Source: Cryptomeria japonica (lineage: Eukaryota; Streptophyta; Pinopsida; Cupressales; Cupressaceae). Taken from it: a stretch of DNA of 64,000 nt. Position 1 is the first letter of the stretch; each line of letters opens with the position of its first letter. Below are positions 45,647 through 58,641 of the stretch, piece by piece. The DNA lies in contig NC_081407.1 in NCBI RefSeq assembly GCF_030272615.1, positions 141,178,897 to 141,242,896 of the forward strand, in the 5' to 3' direction. Below the pieces are notes generated by a model that made no database searches, was not told the DNA's origin, and was given only the letters and a program-made list of their open reading frames with translations. Made by a program: the position numbers and the translations under genes.

Positions 45647-46870
45647 TTTGAAGAGGGAGTGCCTTTTGCACTCCTTATAATTCTTTTTGATACTTTAAAT
45701 TTCTTGTCTAAGGTGTTTTGTACACCTGCCTCTATTTCTTCTTGAATTTTCATAGAGTTCAATTTTCTACCTCTCTTTTTTGGGGTTTTGAAGCCATCAG
45801 ATTTCAAACTGGGGCTCTGTTCAATCGATAAGGATTGTGCATAGTCAAAAGTAAAAAAAAAAATTCCCTCACCATCTTGTGAAGGGGTTTCCACTCCTTC
45901 CTGCCTAATTTTTGAGGGGAGTTCCCCTTTATCTGAGATGTCAGGAGATGAAGCACTGCTCCTTGTTTCTCATAAGGGACACATTACATTTGTCTTACTA
46001 ACACCTTCCTCTTCTGCAATTTCCTCAATCATAGTGGCAGCTAGAGTGGACAAGATGTCGTCTGCTATTTCCTGGATATGACCCTCCTTACTTGAGATAG
46101 CTATCCCTAAAACTGATAAGCTCTATATTAAATTCTGGATATCAATCAGGAATACGTTGAACATTAGGTCCTGAACTATAGCTTCTCTGTCATCAGATGT
46201 TTTTTCACATAATTGGAGAACCGGTGTGGGTATGGAGGCAAATTTACAGCTAGAAAGGATCTAGTTATACGTGATAAAAAAGGGTCAGCTGATTAATCCA
46301 TTGAACATAGGATGGTTCAAAGGCATTCTAAGGTTCAGGGGGATCATTACGAGGTTGTACATGATCGGAAACCAAAACTACCTCATGTTGGCGGGCAGGA
46401 CACAAAAGAGGATCTGAGCAATGATTTTTATAGACTGAAAGTGTAGACACTTAAAAATAATTATTTTAATTATTTTTAATGCCTCACATAATTAAGACCA
46501 CTACATGAATTCGTGAAGTGGCCTAATTGTTGTTGATATTTACATATGACCTCAACATTATCCAATGTAATGTCTTGATACCACAAACCCCATTTTGACG
46601 AAATGGTTAAAAGCTTTGGTAGGGTCTTTTTTGAGGTAAGGAGAAGACAGACCCTAACATCTCTCTGGATTATTTCAAAGGCTATAAGATCATGAGCGAC
46701 AAAGATGCCTAGTTGATTAGCCATGGTCTCCACAATATTCGGGTCTCTATATTCCAAAGGCAAACCCAGAAGGGAGATCCAGTGGGGATAAAATCTACAA
46801 AGATTAGCATCTGGTTTAAAGTTTGGAATCCAAGATAAGGTAAAAAGACCGGCCCCTTGACAAAATCAGC
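45643..46870 (-). pseudogene. LINE-B ORF1 (Gag-like), 5'-truncated
   Basis: Nucleic-acid-binding partner of ORF2. From 46866 it reads GAGLFTLSWIPNFKPDANL, then WISLLGLPLEYRDPNIVE and ALMQ-free text to a knuckle CKYQQQLGHFTNSC (second Cys replaced by Gln), fitting the DUF4283-knuckle layout. A stop at 46476 and frame shifts follow. The last 83 residues (from 45894) are in another frame: Lys-rich KTPKKRGRKLNSMK, ending GTPSSK. Its TGA overlaps the ORF2 ATG by ATGA. The N-terminus is missing. Confidence 0.7.
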
Positions 46871-46904
46871 CTTTAATAATAAAAGATATCTAATTCCAAT
46901 ATTC

Positions 46905-46915
46905 GATACCTTGTT

Positions 46916-46986
<71 letters not shown>

Positions 46987-47215
46987 TGGCAAGGGATAGG
47001 ACGAAAGTGATCTAGATAGGAGATAAGGGGAAAGGAAGAGGGAGAGATAGGGAGAGAAGGGTAAAGTTAGAGGGAGAGATACATAGAGGATTGGCAAGGG
47101 ATAAGAGGAAAGTCATTGAGATAGGGAGAGAAGGGTAAAGGTAGAGGGAGAGATAGGGAGAGAAGGACAAAGGAATCTAGAGAGAGTGATGGGGAGAGGG
47201 ACAAAGAAATATATG

Positions 47216-47257
<42 letters not shown>

Positions 47258-47408
47258 ATTAGGGGGAGGGGGAGAGTGAGAGTATAGAGAGAGAGAGTTG
47301 ATACCTTGTTTGTGATAGGGATAGAGAGAGAGAGGGGGATAGGGAGGAAGGGGATAGGGAGAGGGAGTGAGAGATGGAAAAAAAAAAATAAAAAATAAAA
47401 AAATAAAA

Positions 47409-47472
<64 letters not shown>

Positions 47473-47560
47473 GTAAAGGGATCTAGAGAGAGAGGCTTGG
47501 CGAGTGTGAGAGAGGGATATGATATGATACCTTGTTTATATATAGTCATTTTTTATATAA
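46905..47560 (+). repeat. GA-rich microsatellite region, second locus
   Basis: GA runs at about 46917-46983, 47220-47254 and 47437-47469, a TA run at 47409-47434, and the anchor GATACCTTGTTTAGG or a near match at about 46907, 47300 and 47526. Same family as 29521-30060. It abuts the truncated 5' end of LINE-B. Confidence 0.9.
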
Positions 47561-48248
47561 TTAAATATTTTATAGTTTTGGATACACAACACTAACATGA
47601 TGTTATATTTAAAACTTATAATTTTTCATAGAATATATATGTATTTATTTTTAGTAAAGAATTTTGTTGGTATTTAAGTCTCAATTTTTGGATTAAATTG
47701 ATATCCTTTTATTTTTAATATAAATACCTAATATTAATAAATAAATATAGATTATGCATAATATATTAACTTAGGTTTAATATTAAATATATATACATAA
47801 TGTATAGTGAATATATTAAATATATTTTAATATGTAATAGTAAATATAAATATTATCGTTTTAAAGACTTCTCTTCCGATTAGGTTGTCTTCCATCACAA
47901 AATAAATTTAATAAATTACAATCATAAACAAAAAAGTAGTGGTAAATTATAAAAATGAAGTATGTTTACATGTGTCAATAGTAGAATTTTGGACACCTAT
48001 AGTTATTTGACCATACAAACAACGAAGAATGAGATGAAATGGAGTATGATTTTTGCAATGTACACTACTACATAGTAGCAATTAGAAAGTAGGGAAATGA
48101 AGAGTAAATGATTATTGCAAGTTATCAAGTTAAATCAATTGTTCTAGATAAGAGCCAAGAAAATTGGACTAATTCAACTGATGTACATCAACATTTCATA
48201 ATTTAATCCTACCATTAAAAGTATCCATGCTTACTCACTCAAGTTATA
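47561..48248. other. AT-rich intergenic, no supported gene
   Basis: Nothing recognised on either strand. Confidence 0.5.
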
Positions 48249-48253
48249 TGTCC

Positions 48254-50633
48254 TGTAGTACCCCTTCTCGATCAGACTTATTAGACTGATATTTTGGTTG
48301 TAGTTTACTTTTCAGTTGATACATTACTGCTAAACATTATTCAGACGTATTGGATATTATTTCACGTTTATCTGGATATGAGATGTATGAGTTATTTTCA
48401 GCATTTCAGTACTTGTGATTGTAGCATTTATGGATTATTGCATTGTATCTGACACTTTACTTTATCTATGCGATGTGTCATATATATGTTGCGTGTTTGC
48501 AAATGTATTGGATGTAAGCGGACGATTTTCCTTCACTCGCTTCGGTGAGACAGGGAACGTTGTGATTCTCCTTCATCGGTGTGTATTCCATGTATTCTAT
48601 ATTTGTTTATGGGCATGTGTGGTTCGATGATACAGGATATTGCAGGTACAAGTACCAGGTAGGTATGGGGTATCGTCTCCACTTGGCTTCACAGGTCTGA
48701 GCGTGCCTTATATGTCCGATGGGAGTGGAGGAGATAGCTGTTGACCCTAATTCTTACCCTCAGTCTACTCTTGTGAGTGTCGTCAGTTGGTCGTCCGTTC
48801 TTTTTGTTCAGCCTTCGAGTCTTCTTGTATTTTTCTCGGTTTGTGTGCCACAGTGGGTTTGATTGTTTATTTAAGTTTAAGTCATCATTTCATAGTTGGT
48901 ATAAGCAAGTTATGCATTATTATGCCTTAATGTCTTGAACTTAGCTTATTTGGTTAATTTATTAGATTTAAATCTATAGTTGTTTTATTTTGGAAAAGTA
49001 ACCATGTTTAAATCAAATGGAAAAAGTAAAATAAATAAAGTTAATTCTATTGCTTTTAGATTTAAAGAAAAATAAAAATAGATTTAAACTATTGGTTTTC
49101 ACTTTTGTTGAAAAGTTAATTAAATTTCATGATGGGAGAAATGTATTTTGTTTTCAAATAAGGAAATTTCCATTTAATTTGAAAGAAAATAGAAAAAGTC
49201 AATTTGTTTATTAAATGTTTTTCATGAGAAAAATATTTCAACCTAAAAGCTTAGGTTAAGGTATTTTCCCTATTTTACCCCTAAAAATATTTTTGGAAAG
49301 GGAGGCTTGTTTTTGGAAGAAAATGCTTGTTTTTGGGAGGAGGAAAATTCTGGAAAAATTGTTTTGGAAGGAAGATTTTGGTTTTGGTCTGGTAATTTGT
49401 TGAAGGATAGAAGCTCACAAATTTCTTCCAAGAAGCTCCACAGGTTGGATGGTTTCTACTTTGTGGTTTTAAAAATATATGCTTCTTTCCCTTCTTCTAG
49501 GTGTTGTTAAAAATTTGATTAAATGAGTGTTGTGTTATGGAATTTGTTTGCTATGAAGTTTATTGAAAAATCCCAATCTATTTTGTCATTAAAATACAAT
49601 TTCAAACTCTCCCAAATCAATTTCTTGAAAAGTTTTGGTTTAAAAATCCATTCTTCATTTTGATTATGCAAAGGATTTCATTTCCTGTTGATAGTAGCTT
49701 TTAATTTTTGTGATTTTGGGTAGAGTCATGCTGGCAAAATTTTGCCAAGAAATTTCCCCTCATGTCTTCATTTGTAAAAAAAAAATTCTTCCTGGTAATT
49801 TCCAAAATTGAGGAAAAATTCTAAGTTAAATTCTTCTTGTCCCATCCTTGTTTTCGCAAAAATTCCAATTGGGGGATGGCAATCAATTTATTTCCCAGCC
49901 AATTTGAATTTGGAATTGAATTTGTTTGATTTGGGAAACAAATTCTTATCTCTGTTTTGTCTCAGAGATTTTTCTTGCTGGTAAAATTTCATTACCAGTC
50001 ATAAATTTAATTTATCAATTTTGTTCCTTTAAAAAAAAAAATTAATTTGACTTTGTTTTATTTAACTCTGTTTTCTCAGAGTGGGAAGGAACAGAGATTT
50101 AAATCTCTGTGTTTCAATTTTTATAAAATTGGAATTAACAAAAAAATTTAATTTAAATTTGAAAAAAAAAATTTAATAAAAAAAAAATTGGTTTGGGGGC
50201 GGTGGCGGGGAGCTGGGCTCAACCCAGCCACACACCTCCCTTTGGCAGCAAGCTGCGTCCCCCATACATGGATTAGCAGCAGCGTTGCTACCCCATGTAT
50301 GAGGTTAGCAACAGCGCTGCTACCTCATACATGGGGCAGCAGGTGCTGCTAGCGTGTGTATGAGGTAGCTACCACATACACGTGGTAGCATGTTGTTGCT
50401 GCAGCGGTGGCCATGGGCCCTACCGTTTATAATCGCTTTTTTTTTTAATATTTTTTTTAGTTTAAAAAAAAATATTAATGTTAATATTTTATTTTTTTGT
50501 ATTTTGGAAAAATAAAAGTTATTATAAATTTTGGGATGAATGTGAAATTTGTTTAAATTTTTTTTTTTTACATATATATGTAATATAATATAATCATATA
50601 ATATTATATTCAATGAATATATATTATATTGAG

Positions 50634-50683
<50 letters not shown>

Positions 50684-52269
50684 TAAATTGGATTTAAATG
50701 TAGACTTGGTCATAGTCGATTCAGATTAACTATAAATTAATCATGATCGAATAATTGGGGGGTTAAATTTTAAATGTGGTTTCAATTAATCTTTTAGACA
50801 TGTGACTTCATCATTTCCTTATGTTAAAATAGATGTGATTTCTTTATTTCTTGAAATCTTTATTGCAAGTATTTTATGATGTTGATTGCTTAAAAGAAAG
50901 ATTGCTTGTTTAGGATCTTGTGTTAATAATAATTGTAGTCTAGTTTTAAATGTCGTTGCAATTTTTGTAAGTTGTCATTATGTCGTTTGATGTTTACCCC
51001 TTAGTCAGGTGTCGTTGTTTAAACCCTGAGGATGTGAGCCATTGTGTGTTATGTTTCCTAATGGTCAATCCTGGGTTAGTGACTGTGAGTCCTTCACTTG
51101 TGTTATGTCAGGATTAGATATGGATGTCAGTTTCGCCATAGAGTTCTCATAGAGAGACCTTTCCTGTTAGTGTCCTAGGAGAGAGAGTGGCTTTCGGGCG
51201 AGGCCCGCACCCAAAGTGGATGGCAGGATAACCCCTCGAAAGTCAGTTATTAAGTGATAACCTAATAATTGATTAGGGGGTGGGTAGTTATTAATTTAAT
51301 TAAGATATTGTACCCCGCACACAATTGAGTGCTTGTACAGGCTCAAGGTGTGTGGGAAGGCCTGGAATGGCAAACCTACCACCTTGTCTTCACGAAAGGT
51401 TGATAGGGTCTGCATGATGCTTAGATGGAGCCAGGGTTTCGGGAGAGGTTACCAGGATAACCCAAGATGGGGGTCGGGACCTATGGAGACCTACCTAGGG
51501 TAACCATCTTAAGCCATGTGATGACACTCTCTCTTTAGGGTCACTAGTGTTTTGTGAGTTGAGTCACTTGAGTTCTGCGGAGTCATGTGTATGTTTCTAC
51601 TTGCCTTATTGCTTGCTTGAGGGTCTTCTGCTATCTCCTAGCATGGTGGGGTGGTTCCATTATGGGATCACATGGTCAGGTGGTAGTGCCACTTCCCATC
51701 GGATATCTTGGTTCTTACCTTCTTGCGCGGATCAGCTTCGCTGGTGGTTCTTGGTTCGTGATCCTTGTATCAGCTCTTGTTCGAGATTATTGTACAGTTG
51801 TGACCTTGTGGTCATTGCATTATTAAACTTTGTAACCTTGGCATTGTAACCTATGTTCTTTTATTGCTCTATTGAAGCCATGTAATTTATGGAATGTTTT
51901 AATTTAAAGTTCAATGGGATGTATGTTATTTCAATTATCCTTCATCTTATGTATAAATGAATCATTGGAAGTATAAATATTGTAACTCTTTAAACCTATC
52001 TATTTGGAATCAGTTTTTGAGCTCGAGTTAGTTAATCATAATTGAATTTCCCTACTTTAGATGGATAATTGGTTTAACATTGTGAAGTAGTTTTAATTTG
52101 AAGTGATCTTCGTTGGTAACCCTTTAGGATGTCATGGTTAGACTTCCACTTGTGTTATTGTACGTGCAATGTTTTATGCATGTACTTAAACTTTAAAAAA
52201 AAAAATTATTTCACTCTTTAGTTGCCTTGTAGTGTTGCATTCCTTTAGGGTTTCTGGCAGGGCATTACA
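48254..52269 (+). repeat. 4-kb solo LTR candidate
   Basis: Starts TGTAGTACCCCTTCTCG and ends GGCAGGGCATTACA, with TGTCC on both sides (48249-48253 and 52270-52274). TG...CA ends plus a perfect 5-bp duplication and no internal gag-pol or second LTR indicate a solo LTR of 4,016 bp. Very long LTRs with TACCCC starts and GGCATTACA ends suggest a Ty3/gypsy chromovirus such as the Tekay/Del group (inference). It holds a TA run (50635-50681), a GC-rich palindromic block (50220-50420) and no supported gene. Confidence 0.75.
50291..50381. repeat. Two near-perfect hairpins in the solo LTR
   Basis: Hairpin 1: CCCCATGTATGAGGTTAGCA (50291-50310) pairs with TGCTACCTCATACATGGGG (50318-50336), with one bulge and a 7-nt loop. 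Hairpin 2: GTGTATGAGGTAG (50356-50368) pairs with CTACCACATACAC (50369-50381), 12 of 13 pairs and no loop. Both share the TATGAGGTAGC core. The block is GC-rich within AT-rich surroundings. Confidence 0.8.
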
Positions 52270-52274
52270 TGTCC

Positions 52275-53388
52275 ATAGCATAACTAAGATATAATTTTAC
52301 TAAGAAACACATATAACTCTATTTTATAGAATGAATATAAGATTTGAACATTTATGAATTCTTCTCCTACATTAGGGCGACACAAATGACACCTCTTCAA
52401 AAGAATAAGTTGCATCTACTTTAATAAGCATTACGTGCTCAATATTTTCTTTGATAGATGTAACTCTAATCATGCAAATCATACATATCCTCAAAACATA
52501 GAATTAATCCTAATAGTTAGAAGGTCATCAATGAGTGAATAGACATTCTGATGGTACAACAATCCATAAATGAGTTTGATATCTTGTAGCATACTATTCA
52601 CACATGCAACATGAAAACACACATTCGACACATGTTGAAGCATAATAGCACCTCTCAAACATTGAGGAAATGTGATATAAATTATGCCATTTGAAAAAAG
52701 AGAAAGATTAAATAAATTATAAATTCCAAAGGTTTTTTTAAGAAGAATTCCTTTGTTGAATGGCCAAACATGTTTAAAATTGGGTTTTATATGTTTCACC
52801 AAAGTAATTCATTTTTTCTTTCAACAATAAAGGTTGTACAACACATAGTTTATCTTGACTCTAAACTACTTTTCATCCAATTTTATGATGTACAATAATG
52901 AGTATAAATAAAAGTATATTTTGTATTTCAATGTAAACCCCACGTGGAAATTTTTTTTTTTTGCTATTTTAATTATTTTATTCTATAATAGATGTAACCT
53001 TGGCAATAAATTATCTAAAACTCCATAGACCATCTTGTAGACTAAATATATAGTCAATGTCTAATGGGGTCCGTTCTATCTTTGTTTCTTGTAAGTATGT
53101 GTGTGAAATGATCAAACAATTAAATACAATATTTATCAAGTTTACGTGATTTGGTGTCCAATACTTCATAAGACATAAACTTATTTTTTGCATGTGAGAG
53201 GGTCAATTTGATTAAAGATAGCAGCTATCAAATTTGAAAGGCAAATTTAAAGTTTTAATGTGCAAATAATACAATATAAAAAATATATATTGCAACTTTT
53301 AACAGGCCATTAGAAATTGAGCATGATTTTTTCCAAAACTAAATAACATCAAGGAAGTTGATTTTGTTAGAAGTTATAGATGCAATTT

Positions 53389-53456
<68 letters not shown>

Positions 53457-54604
53457 TCTTTGTATATCTCACTTTGATTTTTTCCCTTTCTCTTCTAGAA
53501 ACATAAACTGGGTATATCGATAATGGAAATAGATTAGCTTCTTTATTTAGAGGGTTTTTTTCAATCATATTTCAATCCCTATAAGAGAATGCATAGTTTA
53601 TTTGAACCTAACACTTCTATATTAAGACCTTTGTTGCACATACATCATTTGTTAAATGAATTTCCAATTGACCTCATGTATTCTACAAATGTATGCAATA
53701 AATAAACCCATTTTTTTCCTAATTGACCTTCCAAACCTCTTTGGCATACCCATTACACACCAAGGTGCAATTGCTAGTATTATTAAAATTTATATATAAT
53801 ATATATCTTAGAACCACTTAATTATATAGATTGTAATATATTTTTTATTAAAATTTAAAAAATTAAAAAATTAAGCATTAAATTAGTATTAAGATTTTAA
53901 ATATATAACTCACTATTAATTTATGATATTATTAATTGTAACTTTCAAAAATAAAAAATAAAAATTTAATTTTTAGGGCCCTAAGAAAAAGTTGCAGCAG
54001 AGTACTTAGGTGGATGTGACATCAACTATATGGGCATGGGGATGGGGATGGTGCAAATGTTTGCTCCCATAGCCAGTGCCCTACAATGCATTGAGATCCC
54101 ATACATATTATTGTACACCATAACTCTATTTCTTCACTTTTTGTAATTTTCCCTCACTAAATTAACTCATTTCAATTGTCCCTACATAAGTTTAGTTAAC
54201 TGACTATAACTAACTAAGAAATATATATATAAATAACAGAGTCTCTCAAATTGAATTAAAAAAAGTTTAGATCTCTAAATAATATGTCTAACAAATCTAT
54301 TTATTTGATAATAAATATATTATATTATGTTATAACATATTATATACATACATACATTCTAATTATGCTATATTATATTACATTTACATATAATATAATA
54401 ATATACCATTTTGTTAATACATGTTGTATCAATAAAAGTGGTTCGATGAAATGGAAATAAAATTTAGAGGCGAGCCCACATAGACAACACAATGCTTAGT
54501 GTGTGTTGTTTAAGTCAAACTAGAGATTGCTACCATGGTCAAAAGAAATGTCCACATAAGAAATCTAAATTATCTTATCCATTGAAGTAAATGTTTAGTA
54601 ATAA
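52275..54604. other. Intergenic, with a CT microsatellite
   Basis: A pure CT run lies at about 53391-53453. No gene is recognised. Confidence 0.5.
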
Positions 54605-55210
54605 GTAGTTTTCGAAAGCTCCATCTTAATATTCATGATTAAAAGTTTTTCCCTTGTGTAATGAATATATACACTAGTACTTGAAACAAGAGGAATTATA
54701 ATGGTTATGCAATAGAAAATTGTAACTTAGTGTGTTAAAGAGATATATTTTATTATTATCTTATATAATTTGTAATACAACAATGTTGTCTACAAAATTT
54801 GAAAAATATTTGTGTTACATATATTTGCTTATAATCAATTCAAAGAAAGATCTGTAACAAATTCAATTTTTCTATAGTCAAGGATTCCTTTTTCTTGAAG
54901 AATGAAATGAATTAAAAAAAGATTTTAGTTGTTCATTTAGTTTGTTCCTACACATTGAAACAAGTTAGTGGACTTATATCATAAATCCATGGTTGGTCTT
55001 AAGTAAAAGGTACAATTTGTAGAAAATTGAAAGTTTGTGTTAAGAAAAGGAATTATATGTGAAAGAATATAATATTTGTAACATAGAAAATCCACTCAAT
55101 ATAAGAATATACAAATGTCAAACATGCACCTAAAGACCATGAAGTTGTGAATATATTATATTATAGTTTCTTTCTGTAAAGCATGCACTATGAAGATGAT
55201 AACAAGTAGT
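54605..55210 (+). repeat. Repeat R-C, copy 3
   Basis: The most complete copy. It covers the parts matched at 2450-2920 (AAAAGTTTTTCCCTTGTGTA) and at 37127-37560 (TCATTTAGTTTGTTCCTACA). Confidence 0.6.
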
Positions 55211-55740
55211 AGAATACTAACTAACCTTCCTTCTAATTAAAAATAAAAATAAAAATCCCTAGCCTTTGCATAGTCAAAATAATTGCATTATTGTTAATTA
55301 AGAAAATGACTTTAAAATGTAGTCTAGAACTTAAGATTAACTTACTTAGGAATTTGGTTTTAGAACAAAAAGGTATTACTAGTTGACTAGAGCTATTATG
55401 AGTTGGAAATGAAAAAAAGGGCTTTAATATATCCACTGAATAATTCAAAATCTAATTAGTTCACTTGAAAGAAATACTTCTTAATTGTCACATTATTTTA
55501 GCGACTCTCACTTTAATGACTTCACAATTTTGACATAAGTTAAAGAGAATTACGACATATAAAAGTAATAATTATGACTAAGAAATATAGGAATTCATAA
55601 AGAAGAAGAGAAAGTGAGAATTAAATAATTCTACTAGAACACAACAAAAGAATATATGATAGAATAAAAAAAGTTGGATCGAAGGAATGGTGAGTTCCTA
55701 ATAATGTGCATCATTCGCATGTTTTAAAAAAACTAAAAGG
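55205..55740 (+). repeat. Repeat R-D, copy 2
   Basis: Matches 36590-37110 and includes GGTATTACTAGTTGACTAGA. It lies directly after R-C, the reverse of the order near 37 kb. It lacks the 82-bp duplication. Confidence 0.6.
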
Positions 55741-56264
55741 AAAAATAAATAGGGGAAGAGCACCAGTAGCCATCATAGCTAACTTTGTGCACCCATAGAT
55801 CCTAAACGGTACATTGGATTTTGATTTATTATTTTTAGTTGTCTTCGTATGCAACTTAACTGCTTATAGCTATTGATCTGGCTTCTGGGTAGTAACGATG
55901 CACGGTGTGGAATCAGTTTATGCGCACAAAGGTCAAAAAGAACACATTTCAAAGTGTCGCATGATACCTAACTAAAGATGTTCCAGTAACCGTCAACTCA
56001 AAATCGCTAGTACTTGTTGACAAATGTCCCAATAGTGGTGCACAAATGGGCCAATTAATTACAAAAAATGATCGGCTTTTAGTACAAAACAGATTTATTA
56101 ATGGTGTTTTCACTATGACGGCTATTGGGGGGTCAACACGACAATAAGATGACAGTTATTGGAACTATGTTATCTATTGATGCTCTTCCCCTAAAGACAA
56201 GCACATGTTGAATATGAAAATAAAATTGACACACAAAGGAGATACAAGATTCTATCTGTATGTA
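55741..56264. other. Intergenic, no supported gene
   Basis: Nothing recognised. The text has a somewhat higher GC content than its surroundings. Confidence 0.4.
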
Positions 56265-56620
56265 CTTTAAATTTATAAAATTTTAATATTTTAATTGCTT
56301 AAACATGGATGAAGATTCGTACTGGGCTTAACGAACACGTGAAGAGTTAGATTTAAGTTAATTGTTGAAACAGTGGAATTTTGTCATGGTTGAAATTTCT
56401 TTTGTGTCTTAGAAATTACGTCAAAATAAGAGAAGACGTGGCTACTAACACAAATAAGAAAAGAAAAGATACAATGTGCAAGTCCTTGCAAAATCAAGCA
56501 ATTGACTGTAGAACATCAAGATAATTTAATTAATATCACTAATGTAGAACACAGGTCGCAGGTTCAAATCCTTCCAACGACAAACTTCTTTGCCTTTGGC
56601 ACTGATATTACATAAAAATA
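56265..56620 (+). repeat. Repeat R-B, copy 3, with B box
   Basis: Contains GTATGTACTTTAAATTTATA, GTTAATTGTTGAAACAG, AGTCCTTGCAAAATCAA and the B box GTCGCAGGTTCAAATCC near 56553. It lies just downstream of the PGG exon (minus strand), as R-B also borders the PGG fragment at 1.8 kb. Confidence 0.55.
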
Positions 56621-56779
56621 ACTACTATGCTCTCTAAATCCGAGGTCGCGAGTTCCAGATCTCAGAAGATCAAACTATTTTGTCTGCCACTGATATTTCA
56701 ACAAAATTGTAATGCTTGCTAATCGTATAGAGTAGAGGTTGCAAGATGAAACAAACTCTTCCTGCCTCTGTCACTGAGA

Positions 56780-57345
56780 CTACACAGCGTTGAGGCCCTG
56801 ATCTTGTTTAGACATTTGAACTTCATGTTGAGTACTGCAAATGACAGCTGAGCACATGAAAAGTGAGATTACCATGGCACCTCCAGCAGCAAAACAGAGT
56901 ACAATCCAGTTGAGGAGAGGGATGATGACAGCAAAGCCGGCAGCCATGAGAGCCAAAAGGAAGCACACTGCTGCTAACCCCACAATGATTTTCATCAACC
57001 GAGCGACCATCGTAGACATTTGCAGGTCGGCGGCGAGAATCATAGCAACCGAGAATGAAGAAAACATAGCGAAGGAATCTGTGATGAAAAATACATCGAA
57101 AGAAATGGTGTCACCCAGAACCACCTTTCCCTGATTGTTGAGGCCTCCGGGCATTGCTAACATTAGCGCTAAGCTCCCTGTAAACAAAATGGCTGCCGCC
57201 TTTTTAGTCTCTTTGGAAGATTGCAGCTCTACTGGAGCCAGATGATTTTCTTCAGCGGTAGGGTTTGTTGCGGCCGATTGAGCAGGCGCATCAACATCTC
57301 CTTCCAATTGATCTTCCCCAGAAGCCGAAAAAAATTCTTCGTTAA
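56780..57345 (-). CDS. PGG-domain membrane protein, 3' exon
   Basis: A minus-strand frame open from about 57355 to TGA at 56780. From the Leu codon at 57307 it gives 175 residues with four likely membrane helices (about 36-52, 79-94, 106-130 and 131-157). The first carries the PGG signature, LALMLAMPGGLNNQG, followed by DVFFITDSFAMFSSF, matching the PGG domain found at the end of plant ankyrin-repeat membrane proteins. No ankyrin repeats and no in-frame ATG precede it, so this is probably the last exon of a longer gene or a truncated copy. The frame is clean, unlike all the transposon ORFs. The tail VQMSKQDQGLNAV recurs at 1.8 kb. Confidence 0.7.
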
Positions 57346-57447
57346 ATAAATTTGATCATATAATTGACATTCATATTAATCAAATACATTTTATAAATAG
57401 TTAAATAAATTTGATCATACAATTGACATTCATATTAATCAAATATA
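57342..57447 (+). repeat. Two 60-bp tandem units
   Basis: TTAAATAAATTTGATCATA followed by AATTGACATTCATATTAATC occurs at 57342-57400 and 57402-57447. It lies just upstream of the PGG exon. Confidence 0.85.
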
Positions 57448-58539
57448 AAGGACATAAGTTTATATTCATAATCTTGTTTGGAGGCCTGATCTAAAGATTT
57501 TTTTATATATAATTCTAATTCTATTTCTATTATTCGTGTTTTGTAATTATATATAAAAATATTTAGAACATGACTACAACATAAGGTTATGAATATAAAT
57601 AATGTAAATATGATAAGTTAAATTTAAAATTATGTCCTCTGTATTTGATTAATATGGTATTTATCTACAATATTGATCAATTGATGTGAAGTAAGACTGA
57701 TACTTTAGAATTGAGATATTAGATATTTATATAAATAGAGTTTGTAGTTATTGTCTACATAAATTTTATATAACTATTAAATTTGTTATATAATTTCTTC
57801 CCATATTTAAAGTTCTACCACAAAGTCTATATATGACTCATAAACTTTTATATATGATTACATATTTATGAGTTATATATTATTTAATTTTTGTTTAGAT
57901 TTATTTATTACTAGTCATTTACATATAGGTCATGTGACATTTGTTTCACTTATCCCATAATGTATGGTTACTCTCATTTGATAATTAATCTTTATTCATC
58001 TAATTTGTTATATAGTTTTGTAATGTGGTTGATTTTTTTTATTATTATTTATAAATTTAGTTGACCAAAGTACTAAGGGAACAAAACAAATGTTGAGATA
58101 AACAAGTGTCATAGTTGTGGTGAGTACTTGCCTTTATAGTATTATTGTAAAATATATGATAGATGAGTTATGGTATACTAATTTGAAGAAAAGATAGATA
58201 AATTTTGGGAAGTTGCATGTATTACTTATTTGTTGAGTATTAATATGCACAAATATGATTATATTAATCAATTTATTTAGATTTAGGTCCTTATAATATC
58301 ATTATAGTATTTAGTTGAAGAGATGTAATTATTTTACCACAAAACCAAAGTATAGTTGATATTAATCATAATTTAAATTATAATATTTGATATAAATTTT
58401 AAATTATATATATGCAATAATTAGAAACTTTTAAATAATTTGTTGGTTTTGTAAAATTAAAAGTATTTACCATAATATGAAACTACAAATATTTGATATT
58501 GTATTTAAACCTTATATTAATTTTAAATCATAAATATTT
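57448..58539. other. AT-rich intergenic, no supported gene
   Basis: No ankyrin-coding exon for the PGG gene and no other coding sequence is visible here. Confidence 0.5.
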
Positions 58540-58641
58540 TTGAATAAAGGGGTAAAAACTTTATTGAGAATCAGAAACAAGAATTACAAAGAGACCCAGA
58601 GCCCCAAGGCCCTAGGAAAGAACCACCAAACTAGCCCCAGA

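Larger units (their letters stand above)
39625..46870 (-). mobile_element. LINE-B, plant L1-type non-LTR retrotransposon, inactive
   Basis: Minus-strand element with ORF1, ORF2 and a long 3' region. The 3' end is placed where the minus strand runs TATATATATCAGTGGCTTGC, then CACTTTTGTTT, then an A-rich tail (about 39640-39620). The 5' end stops inside ORF1 near 46870, against GA-microsatellite text, so it is 5'-truncated, as is usual for LINEs. Multiple stops make it dead. No clear target duplication was found. Confidence 0.8.
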
